Source: Halomonas organivorans
Lineage (GTDB): Bacteria; Pseudomonadota; Gammaproteobacteria; Pseudomonadales; Halomonadaceae
Length of the DNA stretch: 64,000 nucleotides
NCBI RefSeq assembly: GCF_014192055.1
Contig: NZ_JACHXM010000019.1
Span: 16,965-80,964 of the forward strand
Reading direction: 5' to 3'
The notes beneath the pieces were generated by a model, which was not told where the DNA came from, ran no database searches, and saw only the letters and a program-made list of their open reading frames with translations. The position numbers and the translations under genes were made by a program. Positions 20,561 to 32,314 of the stretch are shown here, one piece after another (position 1 is the stretch's first letter; each line of letters opens with the position of its first letter).

Positions 20561-21025
20561 TCACGTAATGACGGTGACGTCGTCGGCCTGCAATCCCCGA
20601 TCATTGCGCGAGACGTGATACTTCACCTTCTGGCCCTCGGCAAGGGTGCGATGACCGCGGCCGCGGATGGCGCGGAAGTGGACGAAGACGTCCTCGCCGC
20701 TGTCGCGGGTGATGAAGCCATAGCCCTTGTTGACGTTGAACCACTTCACCTCGCCAATCTCGCGGCCGTCTTCCTCGACCTCGGCGATGTTGGTCAGTTG
20801 AGGCGTCAAGGCATTGATCGCCAGGGTGGCCACCAGCAACAGCAGGAAGACCGCCAGGGCTGCGGCGACATAGACCACCGCTAGACCACCGACCTCGAGG
20901 CTGGCAAACAGCTCGCGGGACAGCTCTCCCCCGGTGAACTGAACGAACAGGGCGATCAGCAACGGCGCCGGCGCGGCGAGCAACAGACTGACGACACTAC
21001 AACGAAACACGATCTTTCGATTCAT
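20561..21025 (-). CDS. Membrane-anchored cold-shock-domain protein
   Basis: 154 residues with two predicted membrane helices (about 9-30 and 46-72) and a C-terminal cold-shock domain (91-154) carrying both RNA-binding motifs, KGYGFI (100-105) and DVFVHF (112-117). The domain should therefore face the cytoplasm, tethering a single-strand nucleic-acid binder to the inner membrane. The start ATG at 21025 has a GAGG upstream; the longer upstream frame reads into repeat-like sequence and is rejected. Flanking DNA on both sides carries related palindromes. The target of the domain is unknown. Confidence 0.9.
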   Translation of the reverse strand: MNRKIVFRCSVVSLLLAAPAPLLIALFVQFTGGELSRELFASLEVGGLAVVYVAAALAVFLLLLVATLAINALTPQLTNIAEVEEDGREIGEVKWFNVNKGYGFITRDSGEDVFVHFRAIRGRGHRTLAEGQKVKYHVSRNDRGLQADDVTVIT

Positions 21026-21138
21026 AAACCTCGGATACTCTCTTATCGTTGGGAACGGATGTGATGGGATCGAGGCACCGAACGGCCAGCGGGCCGCCCC
21101 CGATCCGATTGCATGGACTGGCTCTGAAAGATCACCGC

Positions 21139-21184
21139 GCGAAGGCGAGACAAGGCCCATTCCATACGGGCCTACGTCCTTCGC
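21139..21184. repeat. Palindromic element, shorter relative of copy 1
   Basis: Imperfect palindrome with outer arms GCGAAGG/CCTTCGC and inner GGCCC/GGGCC. The left arm matches the copy 1 left arm (20451-20468) at nearly every base (GCGAAGGCGAGACAAGGC here), and similarity continues some 15 bp upstream. It lies in the 372-bp spacer between the cold-shock gene and slyX, which otherwise shows only the dyad at 21332-21357. Confidence 0.5.
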
Positions 21185-21331
21185 ACTACCGCGTGGGTCG
21201 CCAGGCAAAGTTCAGCGAAGAACCGGCGGGGATACCCCCTCCGAGCTCGAGCCGGCCGGCTATCGATAAACAACGTACTGACCGGACGTATGCAAGAGCC
21301 GATGTTCGACGCCGAATTACCCAGCGCAGAC

Positions 21332-21357
21332 ACTTGTCAGAGACGACCAAGACAAGT
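21332..21357. promoter_or_regulatory. Inverted repeat upstream of slyX
   Basis: ACTTGTC (21332-21338) and GACAAGT (21351-21357) form a perfect 7-bp dyad with a 12-bp centre, 41 bp before the slyX start. It could be a repressor site or a leader hairpin. No matching regulator is known to me. Confidence 0.3.
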
Positions 21358-21397
21358 CGCGCCATGACGAGCATTGACGCGACATAAGGAGTCTATC

Positions 21398-21643
21398 ATG
21401 CACGACGATGACACGCCCTCCGGCCAGACGGCACGGCTGGAGGCCCTGGAGAGTCGCCTCGCTCACCAGGAACACTGGCTGGACACCCTGGACCAGGCAA
21501 TCGCCTCCCAGGAACGGCGCCTGATGCAGCTGGAACGCCTCAATGCGCTGATGCAGCAGAAACTTCGCGAGCAGCAGCAGGCGCTTCAGGAAGCCGACGC
21601 GACGACACCCGGTCCGGAAGACGAAGTGCCGCCGCATTACTAG
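21398..21643 (+). CDS. slyX: SlyX family protein
   Basis: 81 residues, almost entirely one heptad-rich coiled coil (ARLEALESRLAHQEHWLDTLDQ...), ending in the PPHY motif that marks SlyX. The start ATG at 21398 follows AAGGAG by 5 nt; the longer frame from 21374 is rejected. SlyX function is unclear despite its name (found beside the FKBP-type slyD in E. coli). It stands alone here. Confidence 0.92.
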   Translation: MHDDDTPSGQTARLEALESRLAHQEHWLDTLDQAIASQERRLMQLERLNALMQQKLREQQQALQEADATTPGPEDEVPPHY

Positions 21644-21655
21644 CCGCTTCGCGGC

Positions 21656-21690
21656 AGCTGGAAGCTGGAAGCTGGAAGCTGGAAGCTGGA
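21656..21690. repeat. Heptamer tandem repeat (AGCTGGA), 5 units
   Basis: Five exact tandem copies of AGCTGGA begin 13 bp after the slyX stop, with a further related AGCTTCCAGCTT stretch at 21731-21741 on the other strand. The sequence differs from the CGGGCTT-type arrays elsewhere in the window but has the same 7-bp period and the same 3'-end position. Confidence 0.85.
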
Positions 21691-21743
21691 AGACAGCCTG
21701 ATCCGGCCATGTAGTGAGCTTTTACCTAAAGCTTCCAGCTTAA

Positions 21744-21785
21744 GCCCGCGAAGCGGGCGTTCTTCCAGCTCCGGGCGAAGCCCGG
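21744..21785 (-). terminator. Double hairpin after trxB
   Basis: Two small GC-rich hairpins with GAA/TTC loops: CCGGG-N5-CCCGG (21771-21785), touching the trxB stop, and GCCCGC-N3-GCGGGC (21744-21758), followed on the minus strand by TTAAGC. Together they probably end the trxB transcript. Confidence 0.55.
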
Positions 21786-22859
<1,074 letters not shown>

Positions 22860-22869
22860 TCACGCGGGC

Positions 22870-23472
22870 TTAGAGGGCGCCGGCGTGGTTGCCCAGGTAG
22901 CTCGCGACACCTTCGGCGGTGTCCTTCATGCCTTCCTGGCCTTCGTCCCAGCCGGCCGGGCAGACTTCGCCGTTCTTCTGGTGGAACTGCAGGGCCTTGA
23001 CCATGCGCAGCATCTCGTCGACGTTGCGGCCCAGCGGCAGGTTGTTGACGACCTGGTGCTGGACGACACCGTCCTCGTCGATCAGGAAGGAGCCGCGCAT
23101 GGCGACGCCGGCGTCCGGATGCTCGATGCCGTAAGCCTGGGTGATCTCGTGCTTGACGTCGGCCACGATCGGGAAGCCGACCTCACCGATGCCGCCCTTC
23201 TCCGGCGCGGTCAGGCGCCAGGCGTGGTGGGTGAACTGGGAGTCGATGGACACGCCGATCACCTCGACGCCAAGCTCCTTGAACTGGGCCAGGCGGTTGT
23301 CGTGGGCGATGATCTCGGACGGGCACACGAAGGTGAAGTCCAGCGGCCAGAAGAACAGCACGCGCAGCTTGCCGTTGCTGTCGGAGAGCTTGTAGTTCTC
23401 GACGATCTCGCCATTGCCCAGGACAGCGGCGGCTTCGAAATCGGGGGCTTGACGTCCAACCAGTACGCTCAT
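22870..23472 (-). CDS. Typical 2-Cys peroxiredoxin (AhpC/TSA, Prx1 type)
   Basis: Thiol peroxidase for H2O2 and organic peroxides. The peroxidatic Cys50 is in DFTFVCPSE, and the resolving Cys171 in GEVCPAGW near the C-terminus. Length 200. The GGIG-type segment and C-terminal tail resemble eukaryote-like, hyperoxidation-sensitive Prx1 proteins more than E. coli AhpC. No ahpF is nearby; trxB downstream suggests thioredoxin as the electron donor. An OxyR site overlaps its probable promoter, so peroxide induction is expected. Confidence 0.95.
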   Translation of the reverse strand: MSVLVGRQAPDFEAAAVLGNGEIVENYKLSDSNGKLRVLFFWPLDFTFVCPSEIIAHDNRLAQFKELGVEVIGVSIDSQFTHHAWRLTAPEKGGIGEVGFPIVADVKHEITQAYGIEHPDAGVAMRGSFLIDEDGVVQHQVVNNLPLGRNVDEMLRMVKALQFHQKNGEVCPAGWDEGQEGMKDTAEGVASYLGNHAGAL

Positions 23473-23542
23473 GCAAAACTCCTTGCAGTCGTGAATGACA
23501 CTCGAGGGTGAATGAATGCGAAATGCCTACGCTAGGTCAGGC

Positions 23543-23594
23543 ATTCTCGCGGCGCCATTAGGTCAGATCAATGGCATTGATAGACAATGGCTAT
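23543..23594 (-). promoter_or_regulatory. OxyR operator and promoter of the peroxiredoxin gene
   Basis: Reading the minus strand, four half-sites ATAG, CTAT, ATTG and CTAA are each separated by exactly 7 nt (23594 down to 23558), fitting the OxyR tetramer consensus ATAG-N7-CTAT-N7-ATAG-N7-CTAT closely. The last two half-sites overlap a -35 TTGATC (23566-23571), which lies 17 nt before a poor -10 GAGAAT (23543-23548), the layout of an OxyR-activated promoter. It is about 85-120 bp upstream of the start codon. Confidence 0.7.
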
Positions 23595-23639
23595 ATATTC
23601 GTATTCCGTAGCGACTCATCCGGGCCGGGACGCCCGGAC

Positions 23640-23849
23640 TCACAGCACGTCGTCGTCGCGGCCCAGGCTGAGAGATTCGAGTTCGCCACTGACGGGCGAG
23701 ACCTCGATACGCAGCTGTATCGGCGCACAGCAGCGTGGACAGTCTTCCCAGGTCTCGTGGCTGCCCTGGGAGGCATCGACCTGCAGCTCGAAGGCCGTAT
23801 CGCAATAGGGACAGCGAACGGCATGGTTGTCGAGAGCTTCCTCGTGCAC
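23640..23849 (-). CDS. CPXCG-motif cysteine-rich small protein
   Basis: 69 residues with two Cys pairs, RCPYCD and DCPRCC, about 26 residues apart, a probable single zinc ribbon, followed by a short acidic tail. This matches the small CPXCG-motif family, whose function is unknown. The start is the GTG at 23849, preceded by AGGGAGG at an ideal distance; the longer ATG frame reads into non-coding sequence. It is divergent from acnA and convergent with nothing, in a single-gene unit. Confidence 0.85.
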   Translation of the reverse strand: MHEEALDNHAVRCPYCDTAFELQVDASQGSHETWEDCPRCCAPIQLRIEVSPVSGELESLSLGRDDDVL

Positions 23850-24012
23850 GAAACCTCCCTGGCATGAGTCCCGCAGCGTATATGGGGGTCGGGGGCGGCA
23901 TTTCAAGGGGCGAGCTCATCGACGCGCCGCTTGAAAAGGCCATCTATCATGACCATGTAATCCTGACAGGACCAGGATGGTTCGACCATTTCCCCCGCGA
24001 AAGGAGGACAGC

Positions 24013-26760
<2,748 letters not shown>

Positions 26761-26790
26761 TCGAGCGGCTTCCCGAGTGACCTGAAAGCG

Positions 26791-26829
26791 ACAGGCCCCG
26801 CCGGATGACCGGCGGGGCCTGTTTCGTTT
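26791..26829 (+). terminator. Intrinsic terminator of acnA
   Basis: A perfect 14-bp stem (26791-26804 with 26809-26822) with a 4-nt ATGA loop is followed by TTCGTTT, 30 bp after the acnA stop. The heptamer array begins directly after it. Confidence 0.9.
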
Positions 26830-26830
26830 A

Positions 26831-27026
26831 GGGCTTCGGGCTTCGGGCTTCGGGCTTCGGGCTTCGGGCCTCGGGCCTCGGGCCTCGGGCTTCGGGCCTC
26901 GGGCTTCGGGCTTCGGGCCTCGGGCTTCGGGCTTCGGGCTTCGGGCCTCGGGCTTCGGGCCTCGGGCCTCGGGCCTCGGGCTTCGGGCTTCGGGCTTCGG
27001 GCCTCGGGCTTCGGGCTTCGGGCTTC
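26831..27026. repeat. Heptamer tandem repeat array, 28 units
   Basis: 196 bp made of exactly 28 units of seven bases, each either GGGCTTC or GGGCCTC, with no length variation. The two variants are mixed irregularly in short blocks. It begins 1 bp after the acnA terminator and is followed by about 90 bp of degenerate, related sequence (TAGCTCG, TAGCCCG, GCAGCCC) to the maeA stop. Long minus-strand frames through it (PEARSPK-type repeats) are by-products of the 7-bp period (21 bp = 7 codons). The 360-bp acnA/maeA gap contains only this and the terminator. Confidence 0.95.
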
Positions 27027-27120
27027 GAGCAGTCTCCATCGCATCGGGCTGGCGACAAACCGCTCGTAGCTCGTGGCCCTTAGCCCGAAGCTCCCTTGAC
27101 TCGCAGCCCGCAGCCAGACG

Positions 27121-28800
27121 TCAGAACGACCGGCGACGATAGCGACGATACGCCGGCGTCCAGAAGTTGCGCTCGATGGCGTCACGCAGGGTCTGGGCGT
27201 CGGACTGCAACGCCACGCCCTCATGCTGGGCCTGGGCCGCCACCTCGAAGGCGATGGCCTTGGACAGCTCGCGAATGTCGGACAGTGCCGGCAGCACCGC
27301 CCCCTCACCGGTCTTGGCCACCGGCGCCTCGCGGGCCAGGGCCCGGGAGGCCGACATCAGCATGGCGTCGGTGATGCGCCCGGCCCTGGCGGCGAGCACC
27401 CCGAGGCCGATGCCCGGGAAGATATAGGCGTTGTTGCACTGGGCGATCGGGTAGCGCTTGCCCTTGTATTCCACCGGCGGGAAGGGACTGCCGGTAGCCA
27501 CCATGGCATGGCCGTCGGTCCAGCGAATCACGTCTTCGGGCACCGCCTCGACGCGCGAGGTGGGATTGGACAGCGGCATCACCAGCGGCGAGGCGCAGCC
27601 GGCGTGCATGGTGCGGATCACCTCTTCGGTGAACAGACCCTGCTGGCCACAGACCCCGAGCAGCACGGTCGGCTTGACCTGCTTGACCACCTCCAACAGC
27701 GACTGGCCGTCCCAGTCGGCGACCAGTGCCGGGTCCTGGGCCAGGCGACGCTGGAAGCCGCGCAGCCACTCCTGATTACCGGTCACCAGCCCCTCGCGGT
27801 CGACCATGAAGATGCGCCGTCGCGCCTCGGCCTCGGTGAGCCCCTCGGCCTGCATCGCCACCACGATCTGCTCGGCGATGCCGCAGCCGGCCGAACCGGC
27901 CCCGACCACCACCACCCGCTGATCGCCGACGCCCTCTTCGCGGGCCTGACAGGCCGCCATCAGAGTGCCCACACAGACCGCGGCGGTGCCCTGGATGTCA
28001 TCGTTGAAGCAGCACAGCTCGTCGCGATAGCGCTCGAGCAGCGGCAGGGCGTTGGTCTGGGCAAAGTCCTCGAACTGCAGCAACACGTTCGGCCAGCGAC
28101 GCTTCACGGCGCCGATGAAATCGGCCATGAAGGCGTCGTAGTCTTCCTGGGCGATGCGCGGATGGCGCCAGCCCATGTACATGGGATCGGCCAGCAGCGC
28201 CTCGTTGTTGGTGCCCACGTCGAGCTGGATCGGCAGGGTGTAGGCCGGGCTGATACCACCGCAGGCGGTGTACAGCGACAGCTTGCCGATGGGAATGCCC
28301 ATGCCGCCGATGCCCTGGTCGCCCAGCCCCAGAATGCGCTCACCGTCGGTGACCACGATCACCTTCACCTGGTCCTTGGTGGCGCTGCGCAGGATGTCAT
28401 CCATGCGGTCGCGATCGGGATAGGAGATGAACAGCCCGCGGTGGTTGCGATAGATGTTGGAGAATTCCTCGCAGGCCTGCCCCACCGTAGGCGTATAGAT
28501 GATCGGCAGCATCTCCTCGAGATGCTCGGACACCAGGCGAAAATAGAGCGTCTCGTTGTCGTCCTGAATGCCGCGCAAGTAGATATGGCGGTCCAGATCG
28601 GTCTGGCACTGGCGGTACTGGCGATAGGCCCGCTCGGCCTGCTCCTCGATGGTCTCGACGTTCTGGGGCAGCAGCCCGATCAGATTGAACTCGAACCGTT
28701 CCTCACGGGTAAAGGCGCTCCCCTTGTTGAGCAGGGGCATTTCGAGCAAGGGAGGTCCGGCGTAGGGCACATAGAGGGGGCGCTTGGCTTCGCTGGTCAT
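27121..28800 (-). CDS. maeA: NAD-dependent malic enzyme
   Basis: Oxidative decarboxylation of malate to pyruvate. The N-terminal malic domain has [13 protein letters not shown] and [14 protein letters not shown], the catalytic/metal region has [10 protein letters not shown], and the NAD-binding loop is [13 protein letters not shown]. 559 residues from the ATG at 28800, the SfcA/MaeA class rather than the 750-residue NADP type with a PTA domain. An upstream ATG at 28890 adds a low-quality extension. The ribosome-binding site is weak. Confidence 0.94.
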   Translation of the reverse strand: MTSEAKRPLYVPYAGPPLLEMPLLNKGSAFTREERFEFNLIGLLPQNVETIEEQAERAYRQYRQCQTDLDRHIYLRGIQDDNETLYFRLVSEHLEEMLPIIYTPTVGQACEEFSNIYRNHRGLFISYPDRDRMDDILRSATKDQVKVIVVTDGERILGLGDQGIGGMGIPIGKLSLYTACGGISPAYTLPIQLDVGTNNEALLADPMYMGWRHPRIAQEDYDAFMADFIGAVKRRWPNVLLQFEDFAQTNALPLLERYRDELCCFNDDIQGTAAVCVGTLMAACQAREEGVGDQRVVVVGAGSAGCGIAEQIVVAMQAEGLTEAEARRRIFMVDREGLVTGNQEWLRGFQRRLAQDPALVADWDGQSLLEVVKQVKPTVLLGVCGQQGLFTEEVIRTMHAGCASPLVMPLSNPTSRVEAVPEDVIRWTDGHAMVATGSPFPPVEYKGKRYPIAQCNNAYIFPGIGLGVLAARAGRITDAMLMSASRALAREAPVAKTGEGAVLPALSDIRELSKAIAFEVAAQAQHEGVALQSDAQTLRDAIERNFWTPAYRRYRRRSF

Positions 28801-28982
28801 CAAGTTCGTCTCATGCTGTGTCGGGAATGCGGGCCGTGACGCTCTGGCCATGTCCGAGGAAATGTCTACGCTCTCCGACGTTTCGAACACGGCTCGGCGG
28901 CGTCTTGCTCGCTACTCTATCACGCCAGTCCCTCGGCCATGGACCATGACACCGGCGCAGGCAAAAACGGGCGACTCTCAGG

Positions 28983-30008
28983 CTAGACGAAACGGCCCAA
29001 CCCGACCGCCTCGCGCAGGCGATCCATGAAGGGAGCGGCTTCGGCACGGGCACGCTCAGCTCCCTGGCGCAGCACCGTCTCGATGTGAGCGGGATCCTCC
29101 AGCAGCGCCTGGTAGCGCTCGCGGGGCTCGCGCAAGTGGGCGTTGAGATATTCGAAGACCCGATTCTTGGCCTCGCCCCAGCCGATGCCGTTCTCGTACT
29201 CGGTGCGCATGGCCGCGCTTTCCTCGACGCTGGCGAACGCCGAATAGATCTGGAACAGGGTGCAGGTATCCGGATCCTTGGGCTCGCCGGGCTCCAGCGA
29301 GTTGGTCTTGATCTTGCGCACCAGCTTCTGCAGCTTCTTCTCGGAGACGAACAGCGGGATGGTGTTCTCGTAGCTCTTGGACATCTTGCGGCCGTCCAGG
29401 CCGTTCAACACCTGGACGCGCTCGTCCACCACCGCCTCGGGCTGGGTGAAGAACTGGCCCTTGAACAGGTGGTTGAAGCGCCCGCCCATGTCGCGCGCCA
29501 TCTCGATATGCTGGATCTGATCGCGCCCCACCGGCACCCGGTGGGCGTTGAACATCAGGATGTCCGCCGCCATCAGCACCGGATAGCCGAACAGCCCCAT
29601 GGTGACGCCGCGGTCGGGATCGGGGCTGCCCGACTCCTCGTTGTCGGCCACCGCCGCCTTGTAGGCATGGGCACGGTTCATCAGTCCCTTGGCACAGACG
29701 CAGGACAGCATCCAGGTCAGCTCGGGAATCTCGGGGATGTCCGACTGGCGGTAGAAGATGGCGTTGTCGGTATCCAGGCCGAGCGCCAGCCAGGTGGCGG
29801 CGATCTCCAGGCGCGACTGCTGGACGCGCTTGAGGTCCTGACACTTGATCAACGCGTGCAGGTCGGCGAGGAAATAGTAGGACTGGACGCTGGGATCCTG
29901 GCTCGCCGCGATGGCGGGCTTGATGGCCCCGACATAGTTGCCGAGGTGAGGCGTGCCGGTGGTGGTGATGCCCGTCAGCACACGGGTCTTGTCGGAAGAT
30001 GCGGTCAT
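28983..30008 (-). CDS. trpS: TrpS, tryptophanyl-tRNA synthetase
   Basis: Class I aminoacyl-tRNA synthetase. HIGH-type motif TPHLGN at about residues 19-24 and KMSKS at about residue 205 are both intact. GRDQIQHIEMARD and DIPEIPELTW are conserved family blocks. Length 341 fits. It is in a single-gene unit, co-oriented with maeA downstream and ald upstream, with 140 bp of sequence to the latter that includes the ald terminator. Confidence 0.97.
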   Translation of the reverse strand: MTASSDKTRVLTGITTTGTPHLGNYVGAIKPAIAASQDPSVQSYYFLADLHALIKCQDLKRVQQSRLEIAATWLALGLDTDNAIFYRQSDIPEIPELTWMLSCVCAKGLMNRAHAYKAAVADNEESGSPDPDRGVTMGLFGYPVLMAADILMFNAHRVPVGRDQIQHIEMARDMGGRFNHLFKGQFFTQPEAVVDERVQVLNGLDGRKMSKSYENTIPLFVSEKKLQKLVRKIKTNSLEPGEPKDPDTCTLFQIYSAFASVEESAAMRTEYENGIGWGEAKNRVFEYLNAHLREPRERYQALLEDPAHIETVLRQGAERARAEAAPFMDRLREAVGLGRFV

Positions 30009-30094
30009 GAATGCGGGACTCAGCTGACTCTCGAATGCCCGCTATGGTAACGCGGCGCCCCGGTCAAGGCGACCTGCCGGACGGCATGCCGCAA

Positions 30095-30127
30095 AGGGCC
30101 GGGCTCCCTCACGGGAGTCCCGGCCTT
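30095..30127 (-). terminator. Terminator after ald
   Basis: A 12-bp stem with one bulged base (30097-30108 with 30113-30125) and a 4-nt loop lies 23 bp after the ald stop. On the minus strand it is followed by CTTTGC. Confidence 0.65.
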
Positions 30128-30149
30128 CCGATCCGTACGCGGAGCGGTC

Positions 30150-31265
30150 TCAGCCGATCAGCCGCGCGGTCTCCACGTACTCGAGCCCGAAGGCCTCGGC
30201 CACGGCCCGATAGGTCAGTTGGCCCTCGTGGACGTTGAGCCCCTGGGCGAAGTGGGCGTCATCGGCCAGCGCCTGTTTCCAGCCCTTGTCGGCCAGGGCG
30301 ACGACGAACGGCAGAGTGGCATTGGTCAGCGCCTGGGTGGAGGTGCGCGCCACCGCGCCCGGCATGTTGGCCACACAGTAGTGCACCACGCCGTCGACCA
30401 CGTAGGTCGGCTCGGCATGGGTCGTCGGCTTGCTGGTCTCGAAGCAGCCGCCCTGATCGATGGCCACGTCCACCAGCACGCTGCCCGGCTTCATGTCGGC
30501 CAGCATCGCCCGGGTGATCAGCTTGGGCGCGGCGGCACCGGGCACCAGCACGGCACCGATGATCAGGTCGGACTCGCGAACCGCCTCTTCCAGGCTGTCG
30601 GCGGTGGAGAAGACGGTCTTCATGCGGCCCTGGTAGCGATCGTCCAGGGTCTCCAGGCGCGGGATGGACTTGTCCAGCACCGTCACCTCGGCGCCCAATC
30701 CCAGCGCCATGCGCGCGGCGTTCTCGCCGACCACGCCACCGCCGATCACGGTCACCTTGGCCGGCGCCACGCCCGGCACGCCCGGCAGCAGGATGCCGGC
30801 ACCGCCCTGGGCCTTCTCCAGGCTGTGGGCGCCCGCCTGCACGGCCATGCGCCCGGCCACGGTGCTCATCGGCGCCAGCAGCGGCAGGCCGCCCTGGGCC
30901 GCGGTGATGGTCTCGTAGGCGATGCAGGTAGCGCCGCTCTCCATCAGGCCACGGGTCAGCGGCTCCTCGGCGGCCAGGTGCAGGTAGGTGAACAGCGTCT
31001 GGCCGCGAGACAGGCGTGCCACCTCCTCGGGCTGGGGTTCCTTGACCTTGAGGATCAGCTCGGCCTCGGACCACACCTTGGCCACGTCAGCCTCAAGCCG
31101 CGCCCCGGCCGCCTCGTAGTCGGCGTCGGGGAAACCGGCGCCCTCGCCGGCACCGGCCTGGACGGTCACCGTGTGACCACGGCCAACCAGTTCACGGGCG
31201 CCGCTGGGGGTCAGGGCGACGCGATATTCATGATTCTTGATTTCCTTGGGGACGGCGATCTGCAT
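30150..31265 (-). CDS. ald: Ald, alanine dehydrogenase
   Basis: NAD-dependent interconversion of L-alanine with pyruvate and ammonia. 371 residues. It has the N-terminal [20 protein letters not shown] signature, KVKEPQPEE, the substrate-binding HLAAEEPLT region and the NAD loop [22 protein letters not shown]. The ATG at 31265 has GGAGG upstream; the longer frame is rejected. Upstream 31302-31440 is AT-rich relative to the rest and is likely its control region, but no clear operator was identified. Confidence 0.96.
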   Translation of the reverse strand: MQIAVPKEIKNHEYRVALTPSGARELVGRGHTVTVQAGAGEGAGFPDADYEAAGARLEADVAKVWSEAELILKVKEPQPEEVARLSRGQTLFTYLHLAAEEPLTRGLMESGATCIAYETITAAQGGLPLLAPMSTVAGRMAVQAGAHSLEKAQGGAGILLPGVPGVAPAKVTVIGGGVVGENAARMALGLGAEVTVLDKSIPRLETLDDRYQGRMKTVFSTADSLEEAVRESDLIIGAVLVPGAAAPKLITRAMLADMKPGSVLVDVAIDQGGCFETSKPTTHAEPTYVVDGVVHYCVANMPGAVARTSTQALTNATLPFVVALADKGWKQALADDAHFAQGLNVHEGQLTYRAVAEAFGLEYVETARLIG

Positions 31266-31450
31266 GGGGAGGTCCTCCGGTGCCGAGTCGTTGAACGACA
31301 TATTGTTGGATGAGGTGACTCACCGCTTCATTACAGCACAGCAGGACAATCACGAAGAGATCACGCAATAAAAAGACAAAAAATCCAGGAAGAGGCCGCC
31401 TCGCTCAGAACATATATCCAACAGCGAGACAGAAATCAGAAAATCCCTTC

Positions 31451-31466
31451 AAGAGTGATCACTCTT
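31451..31466 (-). terminator. Perfect 16-bp palindrome at the thioesterase stop
   Basis: AAGAGTGATCACTCTT overlaps the last codons of the thioesterase gene. On the minus strand it can fold with a GATC loop and is followed within 5 bp by ATTTTC, so it may act as a short terminator. Confidence 0.45.
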
Positions 31467-31893
31467 TCACCAGCGCGCGTCCATAGCCGGCCAGGAAGGC
31501 CTCGGGCAGGCGACGGGGGCGGCCGCTGGACAGCGCGATACAGGCAAAACGCGTGCGCGCTCGCAGCAGGGTACGGCCATCGGCGGGACGATAGAGCTGG
31601 AAGCGGCGGGTCAGGGTCAGGCGGCCGTCGCAGGCGACGATCCAGGTGGCCAGCCGCAGGCCATCGCCCTCGAACGCCGGCGCCAGGTAGTCCAGCTCGT
31701 GACGCTGCACCGCCATGGCACGGTCGAGCTCGCGATAGCGCTCGAGGGTCAGGCCGAGGGACGCCGAGTGCGCCCAGCTCGACTGCTCCACCCAGCGCAG
31801 GTACTCGGCGTTGTTGGCATGGCCGAAGGCATCGATGGCCGACGCCTCGACCTCCAGGTCGATCACGAAGGGCTCGGGCAGATCCCAGCACAT
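31459..31893 (-). CDS. YbgC/FcbC-type acyl-CoA thioesterase
   Basis: 144-residue hot-dog protein. AIDAFGHANNAEYLRWVEQSSW is the 4-hydroxybenzoyl-CoA thioesterase motif (catalytic Asp normally in DxxGHVNN; here the D of DAFGHANN). The start ATG at 31893 follows AAGGAG by 8 nt, so the longer frame to 32043 is rejected. Substrate is unknown; relatives act on short or medium acyl-CoA. It is followed by a stop-overlapping palindrome. Confidence 0.88.
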   Translation of the reverse strand: MCWDLPEPFVIDLEVEASAIDAFGHANNAEYLRWVEQSSWAHSASLGLTLERYRELDRAMAVQRHELDYLAPAFEGDGLRLATWIVACDGRLTLTRRFQLYRPADGRTLLRARTRFACIALSSGRPRRLPEAFLAGYGRALVKE

Positions 31894-31930
31894 GGCAGGT
31901 ACTCCTTGTCGCGGCCCGCTCTGGAAGCAC

Positions 31931-32251
31931 TCAGGGCCGGCTAGTGCCGCAGTTCCAGCAGGCATCGAACACGCCTTCCAGGCGCTCACCGCAGCCGGAA
32001 CAGGTCCAGGCCGGACGGTCGTCCCGGCCTTCGAGGGCGTCATGAATCAGCGCCTCGGCCCGATCACGGTTATGAGGCGCCACCCAGACCTCCGGCTCGC
32101 ACTCCGCCGGCGGAAGCTCGCCGGCGCCACCGCCCAGCGTCTGATTGCGACGCTCGACGGGAATGCCGGCGACCTCCAGCAGGTTGGCCACATGACCGAC
32201 CAGCAGCGGATTCGAGTGGGCAAAGACGCGGACGAAGGCGAAATCGTTCAT
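31931..32251 (-). CDS. DUF2007 protein with C-terminal zinc ribbon
   Basis: 106 residues. The first 70 (MNDFAFVRVFAHSNPLLVGHVANLLEVAGIPVERRN...) match the DUF2007 signal-transducing-like fold, with LPPAECEPEVWV. The C-terminus has CSGCGERLEGVFDACWNCG, a CxxC-N12-CxxC zinc ribbon. No function is established. The ATG at 32251 is the natural start. It lies between rlmI and the thioesterase, same strand. Confidence 0.87.
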   Translation of the reverse strand: MNDFAFVRVFAHSNPLLVGHVANLLEVAGIPVERRNQTLGGGAGELPPAECEPEVWVAPHNRDRAEALIHDALEGRDDRPAWTCSGCGERLEGVFDACWNCGTSRP

Positions 32252-32314
32252 GGGCGCTCGCGGGGAAAGAAGACGGGGCACGCCGGACGCGCGCCCCGCG
32301 CTTCAGGGCCTCGA

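Noticed and set aside
20408..20884. 158-codon plus-strand frame after the dap operon
   Set aside because: It runs through a terminator arm and a palindromic element, then antisense to the cold-shock gene.
26831..27026. Array considered as CRISPR or as a PEARSPK-repeat protein
   Set aside because: Units are 7 bp with no spacers and no cas genes nearby; the protein repeat simply follows from 21 bp being seven codons, and the frames have no proper start or conserved flanks.
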